A DNA stretch of 64,000 nt from Plasmopara viticola. Its lineage: Eukaryota > Oomycota > Peronosporomycetes > Peronosporales > Peronosporaceae. The position numbers were made by a program, and so were the translations under genes. Below are positions 26,160-37,571 of this stretch, one piece after another. The DNA lies in assembly GCA_001695595.3 (NCBI GenBank), contig MBPM02000119.1, positions 1-64,000 of the forward strand. Reading direction: 5' to 3'. The notes below the pieces were generated by a model. That model had not been told where the DNA came from and did not search any database. It worked only from the letters and a program-made list of their open reading frames with translations. Within the stretch, counting starts at the first letter, position 1; each line of letters starts with the position of its first letter.

Positions 26160-26251
26160 AGCCAATCACCGTTGTGTATTGGGGTTAGAGTTCTATATAA
26201 TCGCAGACTGGGTGGAAGTTAGCGAAAACTAAGTGGAAGTTAGCGGCTCCC
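26160..26251 (-). repeat. Right terminal inverted repeat of the Mutator-like element
   Basis: Reverse complement of the left repeat; the internal GGAAGTTAGCG motif is likewise present twice. The repeat is directly followed by the right copy of the 9-bp target duplication. Confidence 0.85.
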
Positions 26252-26260
26252 TTCTTTTAT

Positions 26261-29200
26261 ACATAAAAAGTCGGCAATCCATGATCCATAATCTAGATTA
26301 TTTCTTACAATTCCTTGCAGTTTAACATGCTTTCACGTCGATAACACTTTCGTTCGTATGACATCAAATATACTAAAAGTTATTTCGAATTGATCAGCCT
26401 CCGCCTGGATGGTCTCAGATATGCCCGTTCCTTGTCGATGCAATTGCAACCTTCGTCATTTCCACAATGTGCTAAAGTTTTGGAGTCATAAATCTCTAAA
26501 TAAGACAGCACTTGCCAATTCTTTGGCACAATTAATTTTGACTGCATCGCGCCAGATAACTCGAGTATCTTTAATAAAGATGGCACTTTCCACTGACCAC
26601 TACTCCTAGCGGCAGCTCTCGCTGTCGAACTCCGTCGGCCGACACGAACGTGTTTGTCTGTGGAGATGCGACGTTCACGCTACAATAAACCCCTCATCTC
26701 CGAGCTCCGTGTTTAAAGCTTTGCGTGCGTCCTCGTGAGAGCAAAAGACACGCTGGCCAAGAGTTTGCAGGGTGTTTGTGGTGATGTTACTCCAGAAGAA
26801 TACGTCAAAGCTGCGTGGAAAGTCGCGGTTTCAACGTCGAAAAGTAGTTCTGGGATAAGTTGCTGGTGTAGCATATGAGAATTGATATCATGACTGAAAA
26901 TTTACCCTCCAACCACTCGAAGAGAAGAAATGCCAATCAGTTTAATTCATATAAACATCGGTGCCTGCCCGTTAGCGAAAAGTGCCTGCCCGGTATCATA
27001 TCCCAAAGATAATGTACTAAATGTAGCAATTTTGTGTACTTTACACAGTATGGTACGATCACGATACTATGCTCCTGCCTTGTGTACCAGGAAGGATTTA
27101 TGTAACAATTGAAAGGTAGCGCGACAATCGGGACAAGGAACCTTTGCCGGTGGCACGGTTCACACCGTTGCGCCAAATATCCGGAATCGATGTGACGTTC
27201 TCTAGGACGGCGGTGATCGTGGTGAGCCGGCTGAGTAAGAATTGTAATACCGACATCTTTCAGTACTAGCTAATGCGAGAGAGGTGCAAAAAAAAACACG
27301 AATTAGAACCTGTAAATTTTATCTAACAACTATTTGCTTAGCTACTTTATTTACGTAAAGTGGCGCGTTATATATATTGAGGGATAAGATGCACTATTCG
27401 TGCTGATTCAACAATTAGGAGCATGCTGCTCCAACGCCTTGGTGTAATTACATACACACTGCGCAAGCGTCCAAGACGACGCAACTCACTCGCTCTCTCT
27501 GACTGTCGATCTACGCTGTAGCTATCAGAGACCAGCCGAGTCCTTTTATACGCCGATCATAAAATTCACTTTATCTGACTACAGCGCAATGACACCGGCG
27601 ACACGAGGAACCTCTTTATTGGACCACGTGTTCAGACCCACTATTACATCTTGACCCACCAAGATTAAATGCTTAGCAAGTCGTTTTACCGAGATAGTGA
27701 TCGCCAATAAACAAATCGTGAGCTTCTACGACCTGTTTGGTAGAGTTTTGTCGTCGCCGAGGACGGAAAGACGAAAAGAGTATTGCTTAAAGATTTCGTA
27801 AAGGTATGAGTTGCTCAACGTACTAAGAGCTTCTAGCACGACAACCCCCACTTAGTTGGAGTACTAGTTTAGGACCTCAGCACCTGAAGCGTGCGGCTGC
27901 AAGGACAGCTAAGGGTGAATGGATTTGTTTGTGTCAAAATAATGGCACGATCTTAAGACTACCACTTGCGCAACATTTTACCGGATGTCTACAATAATCC
28001 CTGTTCAAACAGCCACGATCCATTGAGGCTGCGGCATTCCTAGATACACGTATGTCGACAAAGGGATCGACAAAATTTAAAGCCATTTAGCATGGCCGAC
28101 ACTTCCCGTTGTGGTCTAAAGCAAACTTGCCGAATTCTGGCACCCGTTTAAAAAGTGCACTTATCTTTGAGCACTTATGTAGGAACACTTATGTGGTCGG
28201 AAAATACGGAAAAATATAGTTTACGTTTTTACAGGTACAATTTTATAACAATTTTATCAGTCTGATACCAACTCAGCTATCAAGGCTACAAAACGAAATC
28301 GCAACGAGTCGGCTAAGAATTGAAGCGTTCAATCATGTCGATGAGCGAAGCTTTTTGGCCACTACGAGCACCTATGCAGTCTAAATATTGTGGATGGCTG
28401 GAAAACTAGCAAGTGATGGCAATGTTGAGCGCAAGCTTGGTGTTATCGATCCCGGGTGTGAGACTGATTTTTTTTCAGTCTTTAGGAACAGAAGACAGTG
28501 ACTTAAAATGTTTGACGGCTTCGTTAGGGCAAATTTGACAAAATCATAAATGCTGCAATTTCTGCAGTAATCGAATGGGACAGTCGACTAGCATCAGCAA
28601 TATTTGAGCTTATGATAATGCTGTCGCTCCGGCTAAGTGTGAAAATGGCGATACACACCTGAGATGGCTTTGCATTTACAACACGAGAACTATGGAAGGA
28701 GAAGCAGTATTTGGAACCTAGAGTGTAGCTGATAGACTTGTCCGCAAGAAGCTTTATAGCCTTTGCTACCTACAAGGGCATCAGCACTCGATTAAATGCA
28801 GCAGCCTCGCATTAGTATAAAAGCGATCATACTTTGTACTCTGATTAAAAAATGAATTCTTGCCATTACTGGATGTCAAATCATCATAAGAAAACGATCA
28901 TTTATTTCTATACATAACACACAAGATAGCCACCAGAGCGTGGGCCTTTTAAAGGTATAGCGACTCATATGCATTGTAAAGCCTCATGATGCTCTCATCA
29001 ATACATTCATGACTTGTCAACCGACTCGCATCCAGGAATTGTGTCATCATTTGCTGGAGTTTAATTGGGATGGAGTGCGCATTGAAATCATCATGAATAA
29101 TGACACTGCTCGAATGATAGTCCCCAGTGATTGGTCAAGCGCAACAGGCCTAGACGCTGCCCCGATGTTTCTGTGGTCTAGATCTTCAGCATTTAGTGAC

Positions 29201-29523
29201 TGGGATAAATGCGCGGCGTGTTGATCAGCTCGACGCTGATCATGTATTACCCCAGCACCTCGTCTAGTATTGTGAGCAATGAGTTGATCGACAGCATCGG
29301 AAAAAACTTAGGTTGGTCACCAAGCGGTGACCATGTAGGGCCTACATTTGAGCCGCTCATGAATATATGTATATATACTTATGAAAATTGTAGCGAAGTA
29401 TATGTTAAACACGTTTATTTTGTTGCCCGCAAGACTGAAAGACCTGTCTATCCTGCTTACTTTAAGCTTGTGATATAGATGAGATGCTTCTAAAACCCCT
29501 TATAGCTAACATAAAATTTGGCG

Positions 29524-29526
<3 letters not shown>
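26261..29526. other. Intergenic, degenerate sequence
   Basis: No gene can be supported. Two weak signs were seen. At about 27380-27660 the minus strand has a TATAAAAGG box (complement of 27542-27550), which could be the promoter of an old LTR, but no second LTR or coding part was found. At about 28274-28497 the plus strand has a frame with one stop (containing ERKLGVIDPG), which I cannot assign. Two short overlapping frames at 29009-29224 and 29209-29478 have no recognisable motif. Confidence 0.5.
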
Positions 29527-29558
<32 letters not shown>

Positions 29559-29596
29559 ACCTTGAGGCTATCCTGCATAATCAATATATATATATA
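29527..29596. repeat. TA dinucleotide microsatellites
   Basis: An uninterrupted TA run of 29 bp at 29527-29555 and a second of 13 bp at 29584-29596, separated by 28 bp of ordinary sequence. Confidence 0.95.
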
Positions 29597-31133
29597 GTTC
29601 ACACCTACCTTGCTTGTAGGCATGAAGACGTGAGCGCTGGCAAAATATAGAAAAATGCTTTCAAGTGCTCCCAGAAAACAAAGTACTCCGATTTGGTGAG
29701 CTTAGTTGTTGATCTGGCAAAAAGCCAGCTCCAAGCGCACATGATTGCCTAATTTAAAAGGAAGACTTCTCTTTGAGGCGCAAACTTTAGATGCACCCAC
29801 TTGTACACATATCGTCATTACCTGGTCCATAGAAAATAGAGTTTGCTTATAGAGCACGATCGCTAGCAAGGAGGCTTACAGATACAGCTGGCCGCTTAGG
29901 CACATACGAGCAAGATTTACGAGTAGGTCAAATTGTGCATCTGACAGTGCTTCAATCTTTTCTGAAGCCTATGCGAGCACTCAAATAGACAATCTACGTG
30001 GATTTTACTATCAAGTGCAACGTAAAGTAGCGCCACAGCTTGATATTGAAAGCTATCGTGCTTAATCAAGTATCTCTTATCGGCAAAAAGTTCTAGATGT
30101 CGACATTTACTTAGGCTTCACCAATCGTTGTGATTGACAAATAAGAAATAAATCGGCACGCAACTAGAAGTCACCATTCTTTTAGAATTTTCAAAGGAAA
30201 AATTCAACTCCAAGAATAAGTGCTTAGCTTATTGCACGGCTTGTTACATTATCCACTAAAACTTGAATCACATTGTAGGAAAACAGACTGTATGTCATCA
30301 ATCGCTCTCAGATTCTTACTCATAAAGCGGATTCGGTCATAACACTGAACAAACAAGCATTTAAAATGGCTGTCGATAAGCTAATTTTTTTAGATGCCAA
30401 GCCAACACCAAAAGAGAGTTGCTTTGGCGTTTCAAGGCGTCTTTACATCAATAATGGCACTTGTGCTTAAAGTTGCACCTGCAACAAAAATTGTGCCAAA
30501 GACTACTTCTGCACCGTAAGTGGCATGCCAAAAGTCGTTCGCCCACCTAAGAAACGCTCAGACAAAGCAGGTTTTGAGAGAGTTAGTCAATCCACAATGG
30601 TGGAGAACGTGTTCATACCGTTCCCCTTTTCTTAATGGTCCACAGACAGGGCGATAGAAATTAAAAAGCGCCTTGGGCAATCCGATGAGCACTTATTCAT
30701 CTCTCTGTGAGCTATATTTGTGAAGGAGCTTGAAGCTGACAAAATCGTTGTCAAAACGGCATCATCATCCAAGGGTGAACCATATGAGGTACCACAAGTG
30801 TTGACAGATCCATTGACCATGTAAAAGTTCTTCTCTGTCGATGTATTCCAGATCGGGCCTATAAGTCGATGGCGATTTCCAAAAGGAGGTAATAGGAATG
30901 CTTACGCTGATAATTCTATCAGCGCTGGGTGTCAGGAGACGATATAACACGGTGTATTCTACAAGTAGGCTAAAATCGCCATCGCAGTTGGCGATACTTT
31001 TGCCAAGATTGCGTAACGCTTCGCACTATTTAGATACGGCGCCTTAACCAGCAGTAATGTACCGGTAAGCTACCGATACTGTACTGGTCAACGATGCGAC
31101 CAAGCAACAGTGACGTAGTGGAATGGCGCGTGG
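29597..31133. other. Intergenic, with a possible protein-coding relic
   Basis: No intact gene is seen. In one frame from 30441 to 31118 the plus strand encodes a cysteine-rich stretch (CTCNKNCAKDYFC near 30474) and, near 30980-31060, a segment resembling a LysM repeat (IAVGDTFAKIA, stop, RFALFRYGAL). Seven stops interrupt the frame (30468, 30633, 30711, 30822, 30945, 30966 and 31014), which is close to chance for this length, so the relic is only a possibility. Confidence 0.35.
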
Positions 31134-31311
31134 GAAGGGGCACTCAAATTGACTGCGCCTTGACGGGAGGATGATTGCGCCCGAATGGTAAGTCGTTGTG
31201 ATTGGCTTGGATAAAGGATTGGCTTAGAGATAGCAAGTAGTTGCGAACTGAGAACCTCATAAACACATTCACTATGCATTTTACCAACAAGTGCTCACTT
31301 CGACCTTTACA
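31134..31311 (+). repeat. Truncated copia LTR (type D' variant)
   Basis: The segment carries the core shared by the type D LTRs: GGATGATTGCGCCCG, GATTGGCTTGGATAAAGGAT, TAGCAAGTAGTTGCGAACTG and CATTCACTATGCATTTTACC. It ends with the variant U5 CAACAAGTGCTCACTTCGACC found also, on the other strand, at 36142-36175 and 63249-63287. The first 100 bp of the LTR are missing. Confidence 0.75.
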
Positions 31312-31746
31312 TTACATTCAGGCTTGACTTCACCTCGCTTTTCTTCGTCAAGGATGTGATGATACTTGATGTCAATTTCCTTGGCATGACTTTTATTGAT
31401 CGGGTTCTTTGTCATTCTGATACACGACTGATTGATTGATTGTCTTTAAAGACCTAAAGCTCTGGTCTTTCTTTACCAGCTGCACCTTAGATTCACAAAG
31501 AAGACGATGCACCCACGTGCCTTCTTGTATCTCCAGGCTAAGTGCAATGTTTTCGACTTTGCTGGCTGACAGTGACACGTTTTCTTGCATTCCCAACTCA
31601 CAGATGCTCCCATCATTAGAAATGCATAGCCAGAAGCTGACTTGCGGTCAGCATGATCGCCAGCCCAGCCTGCATCCAAATACCCACCAAAATTCACTTC
31701 ACCACTTGGCTTAATTGTGATGCCGTGTGACTTGCTTTCTTGGAGG
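31312..31746 (-). pseudogene. Ty1/copia RNase H fragment (group I), minus strand
   Basis: Read on the minus strand, the fragment encodes the RNase H part of a group I polyprotein: [19 protein letters not shown], then a KK, then a serine-rich segment with a frameshift, then [17 protein letters not shown] and HHI-DE-KRGEV-like remnants. Frameshifts and substitutions break it repeatedly. No LTR of its own is attached; LTR A of C1 begins about 25 bp to its right. Confidence 0.85.
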
Positions 31747-31770
31747 TAGCAAAAAGTTTATTTTATCGTA

Positions 31771-32027
31771 TTATGGGTTACGGGTTTCCGGTAACGTACA
31801 CAATCCAACCCGGGCCAATCCGAACCGCGATATATCATAGTTTTTGCTTCTTACGATTTACGGTTATTACGTTTTTTAGAGTGAGTGGTTACGAGAAGTA
31901 AAGGTGTAAGTCCCGATAGACCAATCACGTCTGAGTATTTCTTCTTCTGCTCAAGTGTCTACGCTCCGGTTCTCCTGCACGCAGACTCTTCGCCTCTACT
32001 CCTTCGTCTTCCTCAGCTCTTTCTACA
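31771..32027 (+). repeat. 5' LTR of C1 (type A)
   Basis: It starts near TTATGGGTTACGGG and ends TTTCTACA just before the primer-binding site. It aligns throughout with 37319-37567 (5' LTR of C4). Its last 70 bp (CAAGTGTCT-CGCTCCGGTTC, GCAGACTCTTCG) also match the end of the type C LTRs of C7. The exact first base is uncertain because no target duplication is preserved. Confidence 0.75.
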
Positions 32028-32031
32028 AGTT

Positions 32032-34913
32032 ATGAGCCCAGCGACCATGTCCTCTATGCACAACGTCTTGAGCAAGATCTTCATTGGAAACTTCAACGGC
32101 GACAACTTCGCCCCTTGAAACCGCTACATGCGTGGGGTGTTCCTGACCAAGTCAGTATGTCACGTGGTCAACCGAAAGGAAATTCAACTTTAAGCGATGC
32201 TCGTGCTGCGAACGAGTACGTCAAGAACAGCAACGTCGCTCTTAATCTGATGCTTATGCATATGGAGGCCGACCGTTATCACGTTGTTGATGATTATAAG
32301 TAAAAGTGGGTCGCGTGGCAGCGTATCAAGACGGTTATTCACAGAAGGCCGAACGCATCTACTTGAAGTGTCAACTCTTCAGCATGGAGATAGCGGAAGG
32401 TGACAACGTCATGCACCATTTCAAGTAAGGCTTCAACATCAGCGCCAAGCTCAGCAACATTAGTGCCAAGATGGAGGATAATTATGTTGCGACCTGCTTG
32501 TTGCGAAGTTCCCCTAAGAGTTTTGAGAACGTCGTACTCAGCTTGGAGATCAGCAACGCAAAACTGCGAACGCAAGACGATTTTCAAATGAGCATATCAA
32601 GCGGCAAAGTGCGAAGATTCCGGTGATCAAGACTGAAGACGCGGTAAAGGTGTTCAGTGCTGAGCGTGAGTCTTGTGAGTGCACGTATTGTGGAAAGCCG
32701 GGGCACTCGGTGGAGCGGTTCTGGAATAAGCAGAAGGACAACATTCGAGGTGCTCGACGCTACGGACAAACTTGTGGATGCGGAGCCTCCCACATTCACT
32801 ATCGACCCACCAACAGCTTCGAGTACGATCGTGTCGCATTTACTGCATCGCTAGAATGTGGTTTTTCAATGGGCAAGAGTATGCCAGTGATGCAGGAGAT
32901 TGACAACGGTGTTACGCACCATATATGCAGCAACAAGACCAGGTTCGTCATGCTTAATGAGCACGACTAAGACGAGTTAACGGTGGCTGACGGCAACGAA
33001 ACCGAAATCAAGGGCGTTGGCACCACCATTGAACGAGTGGTTACTGTCTGATGGTGAAAAACGAGACATCGAGATCAAAGATGCACTATACGTGCCGATG
33101 ATGAACAATAACCTGCTGTCCGTGATGCAGATTAACAAGAGTGGCAAGTTACAAGTAGTGCTTTATGGCGCACACATGCACATTGCGCGAAATTCTTCGC
33201 ATCAAGTAGTGACCGCATGGATGAAATGTATCGGCTTCGCATGGCACGGCGCTCGGCAAATGCGACTACACGTGGAAACAATGGTGCCGACTCGCAAGCA
33301 CGGATGGGTCATGCTCCAGTCGACGTACCTCGCAAGATGGTGACCGCCAACATGATCAAATGTTCCTATCAAGTCAAGTGAACCGAATGCATGCCGAGGT
33401 TGTCAGCAAAGAAAGATAGTTCGACAACCTTCCCAAACAATCGGGACAAGTGCAGCTATGACACCTTTCAGCTGCTCCACTTCGACATCTGTAGGCCTAT
33501 GGAGACAAATTCTCTCCTGGCGGGAGCAAGTATATCTTGCTGATCGTGGATGAAGCTAGCGGGTGCATGGAGGGTTTCTTTCTGCATGACAAGTCTGAGA
33601 GCGAAGACTGAGTTAGGTAAAACATCGTGATGGTGCAGACACAGTACGCAAGAAGGTCAAGTTCGTACGACACGATGGAGCCCGCGAGTTTGCAGCTAAC
33701 TCGCTTCAAGTTATCTATAGAGATGAAGGTATCGAGCAGCAGACCACGGTGCCATACGCAAACCAGACCAACAGCACAGCGAAGTGCGCCATAAGGACCA
33801 TCGTCACGATCAGCCGCAGCATATTACACCATGCCAAGTTGGACAAGTATTTTTGGGGTGAGGCTGCTATGGTGGCCATCTACATCAAGAATCGCCTTCC
33901 GTCGCCCAAGATCGACGACAGATCTCCTTGCGAGATCATGCACAAGATTAAGCCAAGCATCAAGCATATGCACATTTTTGAGTGCCGTAGATACGTCCTC
34001 ACTCCGGGTATTTTGGACTCGTGCGGGTATTTACGAAGAGGTGTCCAAGCCTTACAAGGGGTTTGACATTGAGGCCGAGCAAGTTGTGATTACTCGCGAT
34101 GTCACCTTCGACGAGTCATCTCGGATACAAGTATTGGTGACTTTGATGACGATGATGATCTCGACCTCGACTCGCTGAGCATCAGCGATCCAGTTGCGAG
34201 TCACCGATGATCTTCAAGCAGGCGGGGAAGCGCAAGGAGCATACAAGTGTAAGGAACACTGACCGCGACTTGACAAGCACCAACCTTGAGCATCAGGGAA
34301 CCGGACTTGAAGAGGAAAGTGCTCCGGAAGGGTCTTACGAATGTCGAGCCAAGCGCAGGTCAGTCGAGCGGACGCCTTGTGATTCCGCGAATGAAGAAGA
34401 GAAAGACACATCGGACGATGACTTTATTCCTCCTATATCTTGGCGAGCAAGTGCGAACGCAGTCGAAGCTGGCGACTGTTAGAGCCAACGACATTTCAAG
34501 ATGCTGTTAGCGGGCCTGACCAAGTTCACTGACGCCAGGCGATCCATGCTGAACTGGACTCTTTACAGCATCGCGGTGTGTTTCGAGCTGCTCAACTACC
34601 CACCAGATAGCATGCTATTGGAACAAAGTGGGTGTTCAAGACCAAGCGCAAGGCCGACGGATCGATCGAGAGGTACAAGGCGCGCCTTGTAGCGAAAGGC
34701 TTCAAGCAACAGTACGGCATTGGCTTACACAAGCCGTTTTCGTCCGTTGTCAAGTATGTAAGATTACGAATGGCGATCAGCTTGGCCAAGTGCTTTGGAC
34801 TGCCTCTATATCAACTTGATGTGGTGACGGCGTTCTGTACGGCGCTATGAGTATTGTGTGGTGCCCGGAGGAGTGGAGCTCGACGGTGACCACAACTATT
34901 TGGAGTTGGTAAA
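32032..34913 (+). pseudogene. C1 gag-pol pseudogene (through RT)
   Basis: The reading frame starts MSPATMSSMHNV at 32032 but has a stop within 90 nt (FNGDNFAP, then TGA) and many later frameshifts. Recognisable parts in order are the gag core, the zinc knuckle near 32683 (CTYCGKPGHSVERF, last Cys lost), the protease site near 32908 (DNGVTHH, where DSG is expected), the integrase region near 33740-33930 (QTNSTAKCAIRTI, with the catalytic-site region altered) and an RT beginning near 34632 ([18 protein letters not shown]). The defects mark it as an old dead copy. Confidence 0.9.
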
Positions 34914-36141
34914 GAAATGAGCAGTGCAGGATTATAAACGCAAGACGTTGTGAAGGTGCTGACAAACGAGCACATCAGGCGACAAGGTGATAGAACCGCA
35001 GCGGTGAAAGCTGAAGACGCAGCCAAAGCGTTCAGCGCCGAAAGAGAGTCCCGCCAATGCACATATTGTGTTAAATTAGGGCATACGATGGAACGATGCT
35101 TGACCAAAAAAATGACAATCGAGGAGCTCGGCGCGGCGTGCAAAATCGGGGACGCGGAGCTAGCAATGTACACTTTCGGTACAACAAGGACAACGATCAC
35201 GATTAAATCGCATTTGCAGTATCATTGGAGTACGAGCTGTCTCCGGAAAAGGAAATGCCAGGCATTTGAGCCATTGACAGCGGTGCCACTCACCACGTAT
35301 GCTACGACAAATCCAAGATCTTTGACCCTGGACGAGCAAAATTGTGGCGAGCTTTCGGTAGCAGATGGGAGCAAAACTGCAATTATGTGTGTAGGGACAA
35401 TTTTTGAGCATGAGGTGCTCCCCAACGGTGACATACGCGACATCGAGATCTAAGACGCGCTTTACGTTCCAAAGATGGCAAGAACCTGCTTTCTGTCCCA
35501 TAGATTAACAAAGGCGGTCGCTCTCTAGTAGTGTTTGATGGAGCTCGCATGGACATTGCGTTGAAGAATTCAATAAAGGTGGTGGCAACAAATGACCTAG
35601 TTGACGGTCTTTACTGACTACGGACCCGATGCCCATCGGCTAATATGGTTGAATCAAGCACCAAGATCGACCTTCATGCACGATTGGGCCACGCGCCGAG
35701 TGATGTGCTGCGCAAAATGATTGCTGGTGGAATGCTTAAAGACGTTTTTTAATACATTAATGTCAATTTTGCCGAGCATTTGTCGCGGGTGCCAAGAGGG
35801 CAAGATGGTCCAGAAACCATTTCCAAAAAAAACTGACAACCGTCGATTTGCCTCCTTTGAGCTTCAACACTTTGACATCTGTTGCCCAATGGAGCAAATA
35901 TCACTTGGCGGGAGCAAGTATCTACTTCTTATTGTGGGCGATCCAGTGGATGTATGAAGGGTTTCTGCTTGCGAGCCAGAGCGGACAGCGAAGATGCAAT
36001 CAAGACTTACATTTTGAAGGTTCAGACTCAATTTGGAAAGAAATATATATTTTTACATGACGGAGCTCGTGGGTTTGCAACCAACTCGCCAAATGTTTTC
36101 TACGTGATCAAGGGTGTTGGGCAGCAGGCACCAATCCTATA
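34914..36141 (+). pseudogene. C2: group I copia fragment, gag to integrase
   Basis: The fragment begins inside gag ([18 protein letters not shown] near 34942) and runs through the zinc knuckle (CTYCVKLGHTMERC near 35059, otherwise intact spacing), a broken protease (ATHHVCYDKSKIFDL-like in another frame), the pre-integrase zinc region ([17 protein letters not shown] near 35784) and the first part of the integrase core (HFDICCPMEQ), ending near FATNSPNVFYVIKGVGQQ. Stops and frameshifts occur throughout. It abuts C1 on the left, with a possible 3-4 bp microhomology, and an inverted group II LTR on the right. Confidence 0.88.
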
Positions 36142-36419
36142 TGTGAAGAAGGTCAAGTGTGCACTAGTTGATAAAATGCAAAGTAAATATATTTTAAAGG
36201 TCCTTAGTTCGCAACTACATGCTACCTCTAAGCCAATGATTTATTCAAGCCAATTAGAACGACTTACCATCCGAGCGCAAATATCTTTCCATCCCAAAGT
36301 CAATCTTTTGCCCATCTTGAACCGGCTCCTCCAAGCAGTCATCAACTGATTGCAGATACCGGTACTTACCGTCACGCAGTCGCTGGTCGAGGCGTTTCTT
36401 CGCCAACATCTTTGACAAA
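36142..36419 (-). repeat. LTR of C3 (type D', minus strand)
   Basis: The reverse complement matches the type D LTRs of C9 and C10 along most of its length (CGCCTCGACCAGCGACT, ATCTGCAATCAGTTGATGAC, TGCGCTCGGATGG-like and the TAGCATGTAGTTGCGAACTA segment). It differs at the 3' end, where GACTAGTGCACACTTGACC-type sequence replaces the GCTCAAGTGACC ending of type D. It starts TGTGAAG on the plus strand. Confidence 0.8.
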
Positions 36420-37318
36420 CTCCCACTCGACTCGACAGCCTTTCGTGCTTGAATGCCGAGCATGCTCCGAGGTTTGCAGAATTGTGTTGCTGGAATAGAC
36501 TTCGTCATGATGTCGGACAGCATATCTTGAGTTGGACAGTACTCGAGCATCACTTGGCCATCTTCCACTTTTTCGCGTATAAAGTGGTAGCGAATGTCGA
36601 TGTGTTTGGTGCGCTTGTGGAATTCGGGATTTTTGGCCAGCGCGATGAAACTTTGGTTGTCTTCGTAGATCTTGATCGCTTGACTACTTGATAATTCACC
36701 AAGCTCGCACAGAGAAGTTTTAAACCAAGCTCGCACAGGAAAGTTTTCAACTAAGTCGCCTCTTGGGCTGCTTCCGTCAAAGCCATGTACTCTGCTTCTG
36801 TCGAAGAAAGTGCAACTGTACGTTGTTTCTTGCTTCTCCAGCTGACGCAATCTCCATTCATCATGAACGCATAGCCGCTTGTGCTTCGTCGAGTTTCTAA
36901 ATCGCCTGCCCAATCTACATCTGAATAGCCTCGAAGTCCTTCTTGGTCTTGAGTTTGAAACATGATGCCATGCGTCTTTGTTCCTTGCACGTATCTGAAG
37001 ATCCTATTGAGTGCCTGCCAGTGATTTGGACATGGGTCCGAAGCAAATTGGCTGAGTACTCCAGCTGAGGCTGCTTGGTTCGGCCGAGTCCCAACCATCG
37101 AGTACATGAGGCAACCAAAGGCATTTCAATATGGGACTTTTGCCATCGTCTCTTCATGGCAACACCATTCTTCGCACATGGCCTTGGTCAACTTGAGTCC
37201 TGGATCTTGAGGTGTCCTGACGGGATTACTGTTTTCCATGCCGAACTTTTTCAAGATGTCACTCGCAAACTCAGTCTGACGAATAGACACGTTACACGTC
37301 AAACGTTCTCATTGAGGG
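36420..37318 (-). pseudogene. C3 pol remnant: RT end and RNase H (group II)
   Basis: Minus-strand frames give the RT end (GMENSNPVRTPQDPGLKL-like near 37230), YSMVGTRPNQAASAGVLSQ near 37100, the RNase H start GYSDVDWAGDLETRRSTSGY near 36930, KKQRTVALSSTEAEYMALTE near 36800, an internal duplication or frameshift near 36720-36750 and YEDNQSFIALAKNPEFHKRT near 36660. The reading frame then runs without a stop across the polypurine tract into the LTR. It is clearly group II (NPEFHKRTKHIDIRYH), not group I. Confidence 0.88.
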
Positions 37319-37567
37319 TTATGGGTTTTAGGTAACATACAAAACCCAACCCGGTCCAATCCGAATCGCGGTTCAGCATAGTAGTTACTTTCTACGGTTT
37401 AAGGTAATTACGTTATGTAAAATGAGTAATTACGAGAAGTAGAAATGTAAGCCCTAAAAAATCGATCACTTCCAAATTTTCCTTCTTCTGCTCAAGTGTC
37501 TTCGCTCCGGTTCTCCTCCGCGCAGACTCTTCGCTTCTTCCCTTTGTCTCCTTCAGCTCATTCTACA
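37319..37567 (+). repeat. 5' LTR of C4 (type A)
   Basis: It aligns with the C1 LTR from TTATGGGTT onward and ends TTCTACA; the next bases AGTTATGATCCCA are the primer-binding site with one mismatch from the other elements. Confidence 0.78.
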
Positions 37568-37571
37568 AGTT

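Larger units (their letters stand above)
25581..26251. mobile_element. Non-autonomous Mutator-like element (MITE/MULE type), 671 bp
   Basis: Terminal inverted repeats of about 92 bp run from 25581-25673 and 26160-26251; the ends read GGAAGCCGCTAACTTCCAC and, on the other strand, GGGAGCCGCTAACTTCCAC. Within the repeats the segments GACTTCCACCCAGTCTGCG and CCCCAATACACAACGGTGAT are shared. The element is bounded by the 9-bp direct repeat TTCTTTTAT at 25572-25580 and 26252-26260. Long inverted repeats starting with G and a 9-bp duplication are the hallmarks of the Mutator superfamily. There is no transposase, so it would need one in trans. A 136-codon frame begins in the left duplication and crosses the left repeat (25561-25971); it has no family match and may be a captured fragment or chance. 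Confidence 0.85.
31771..34913 (+). mobile_element. C1: degenerate group I copia element, 3' truncated
   Basis: A 5' LTR of type A and a decayed gag-pol run from 31771 to the middle of reverse transcriptase, where at about 34913 the sequence jumps to the gag region of a second element (C2). No 3' LTR or target duplication can be seen, so it was truncated by a deletion or recombination. Confidence 0.85.
36142..37318 (-). mobile_element. C3: group II copia fragment, minus strand (3' LTR to RT end)
   Basis: On the minus strand the order is end of RT, RNase H, polypurine region and 3' LTR. The right end at about 37318 is cut by LTR A of C4, so C4 probably inserted here or joined by deletion. The LTR lies at 36142-36419. 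Confidence 0.85.

Noticed and set aside
29009..29478. Two short overlapping frames (71 and 89 codons)
   Set aside because: No motif, no promoter sign and little beyond chance length.
20707..31133. Secreted effector genes (RXLR or Crinkler type)
   Set aside because: No frame shows a signal peptide followed by such motifs.
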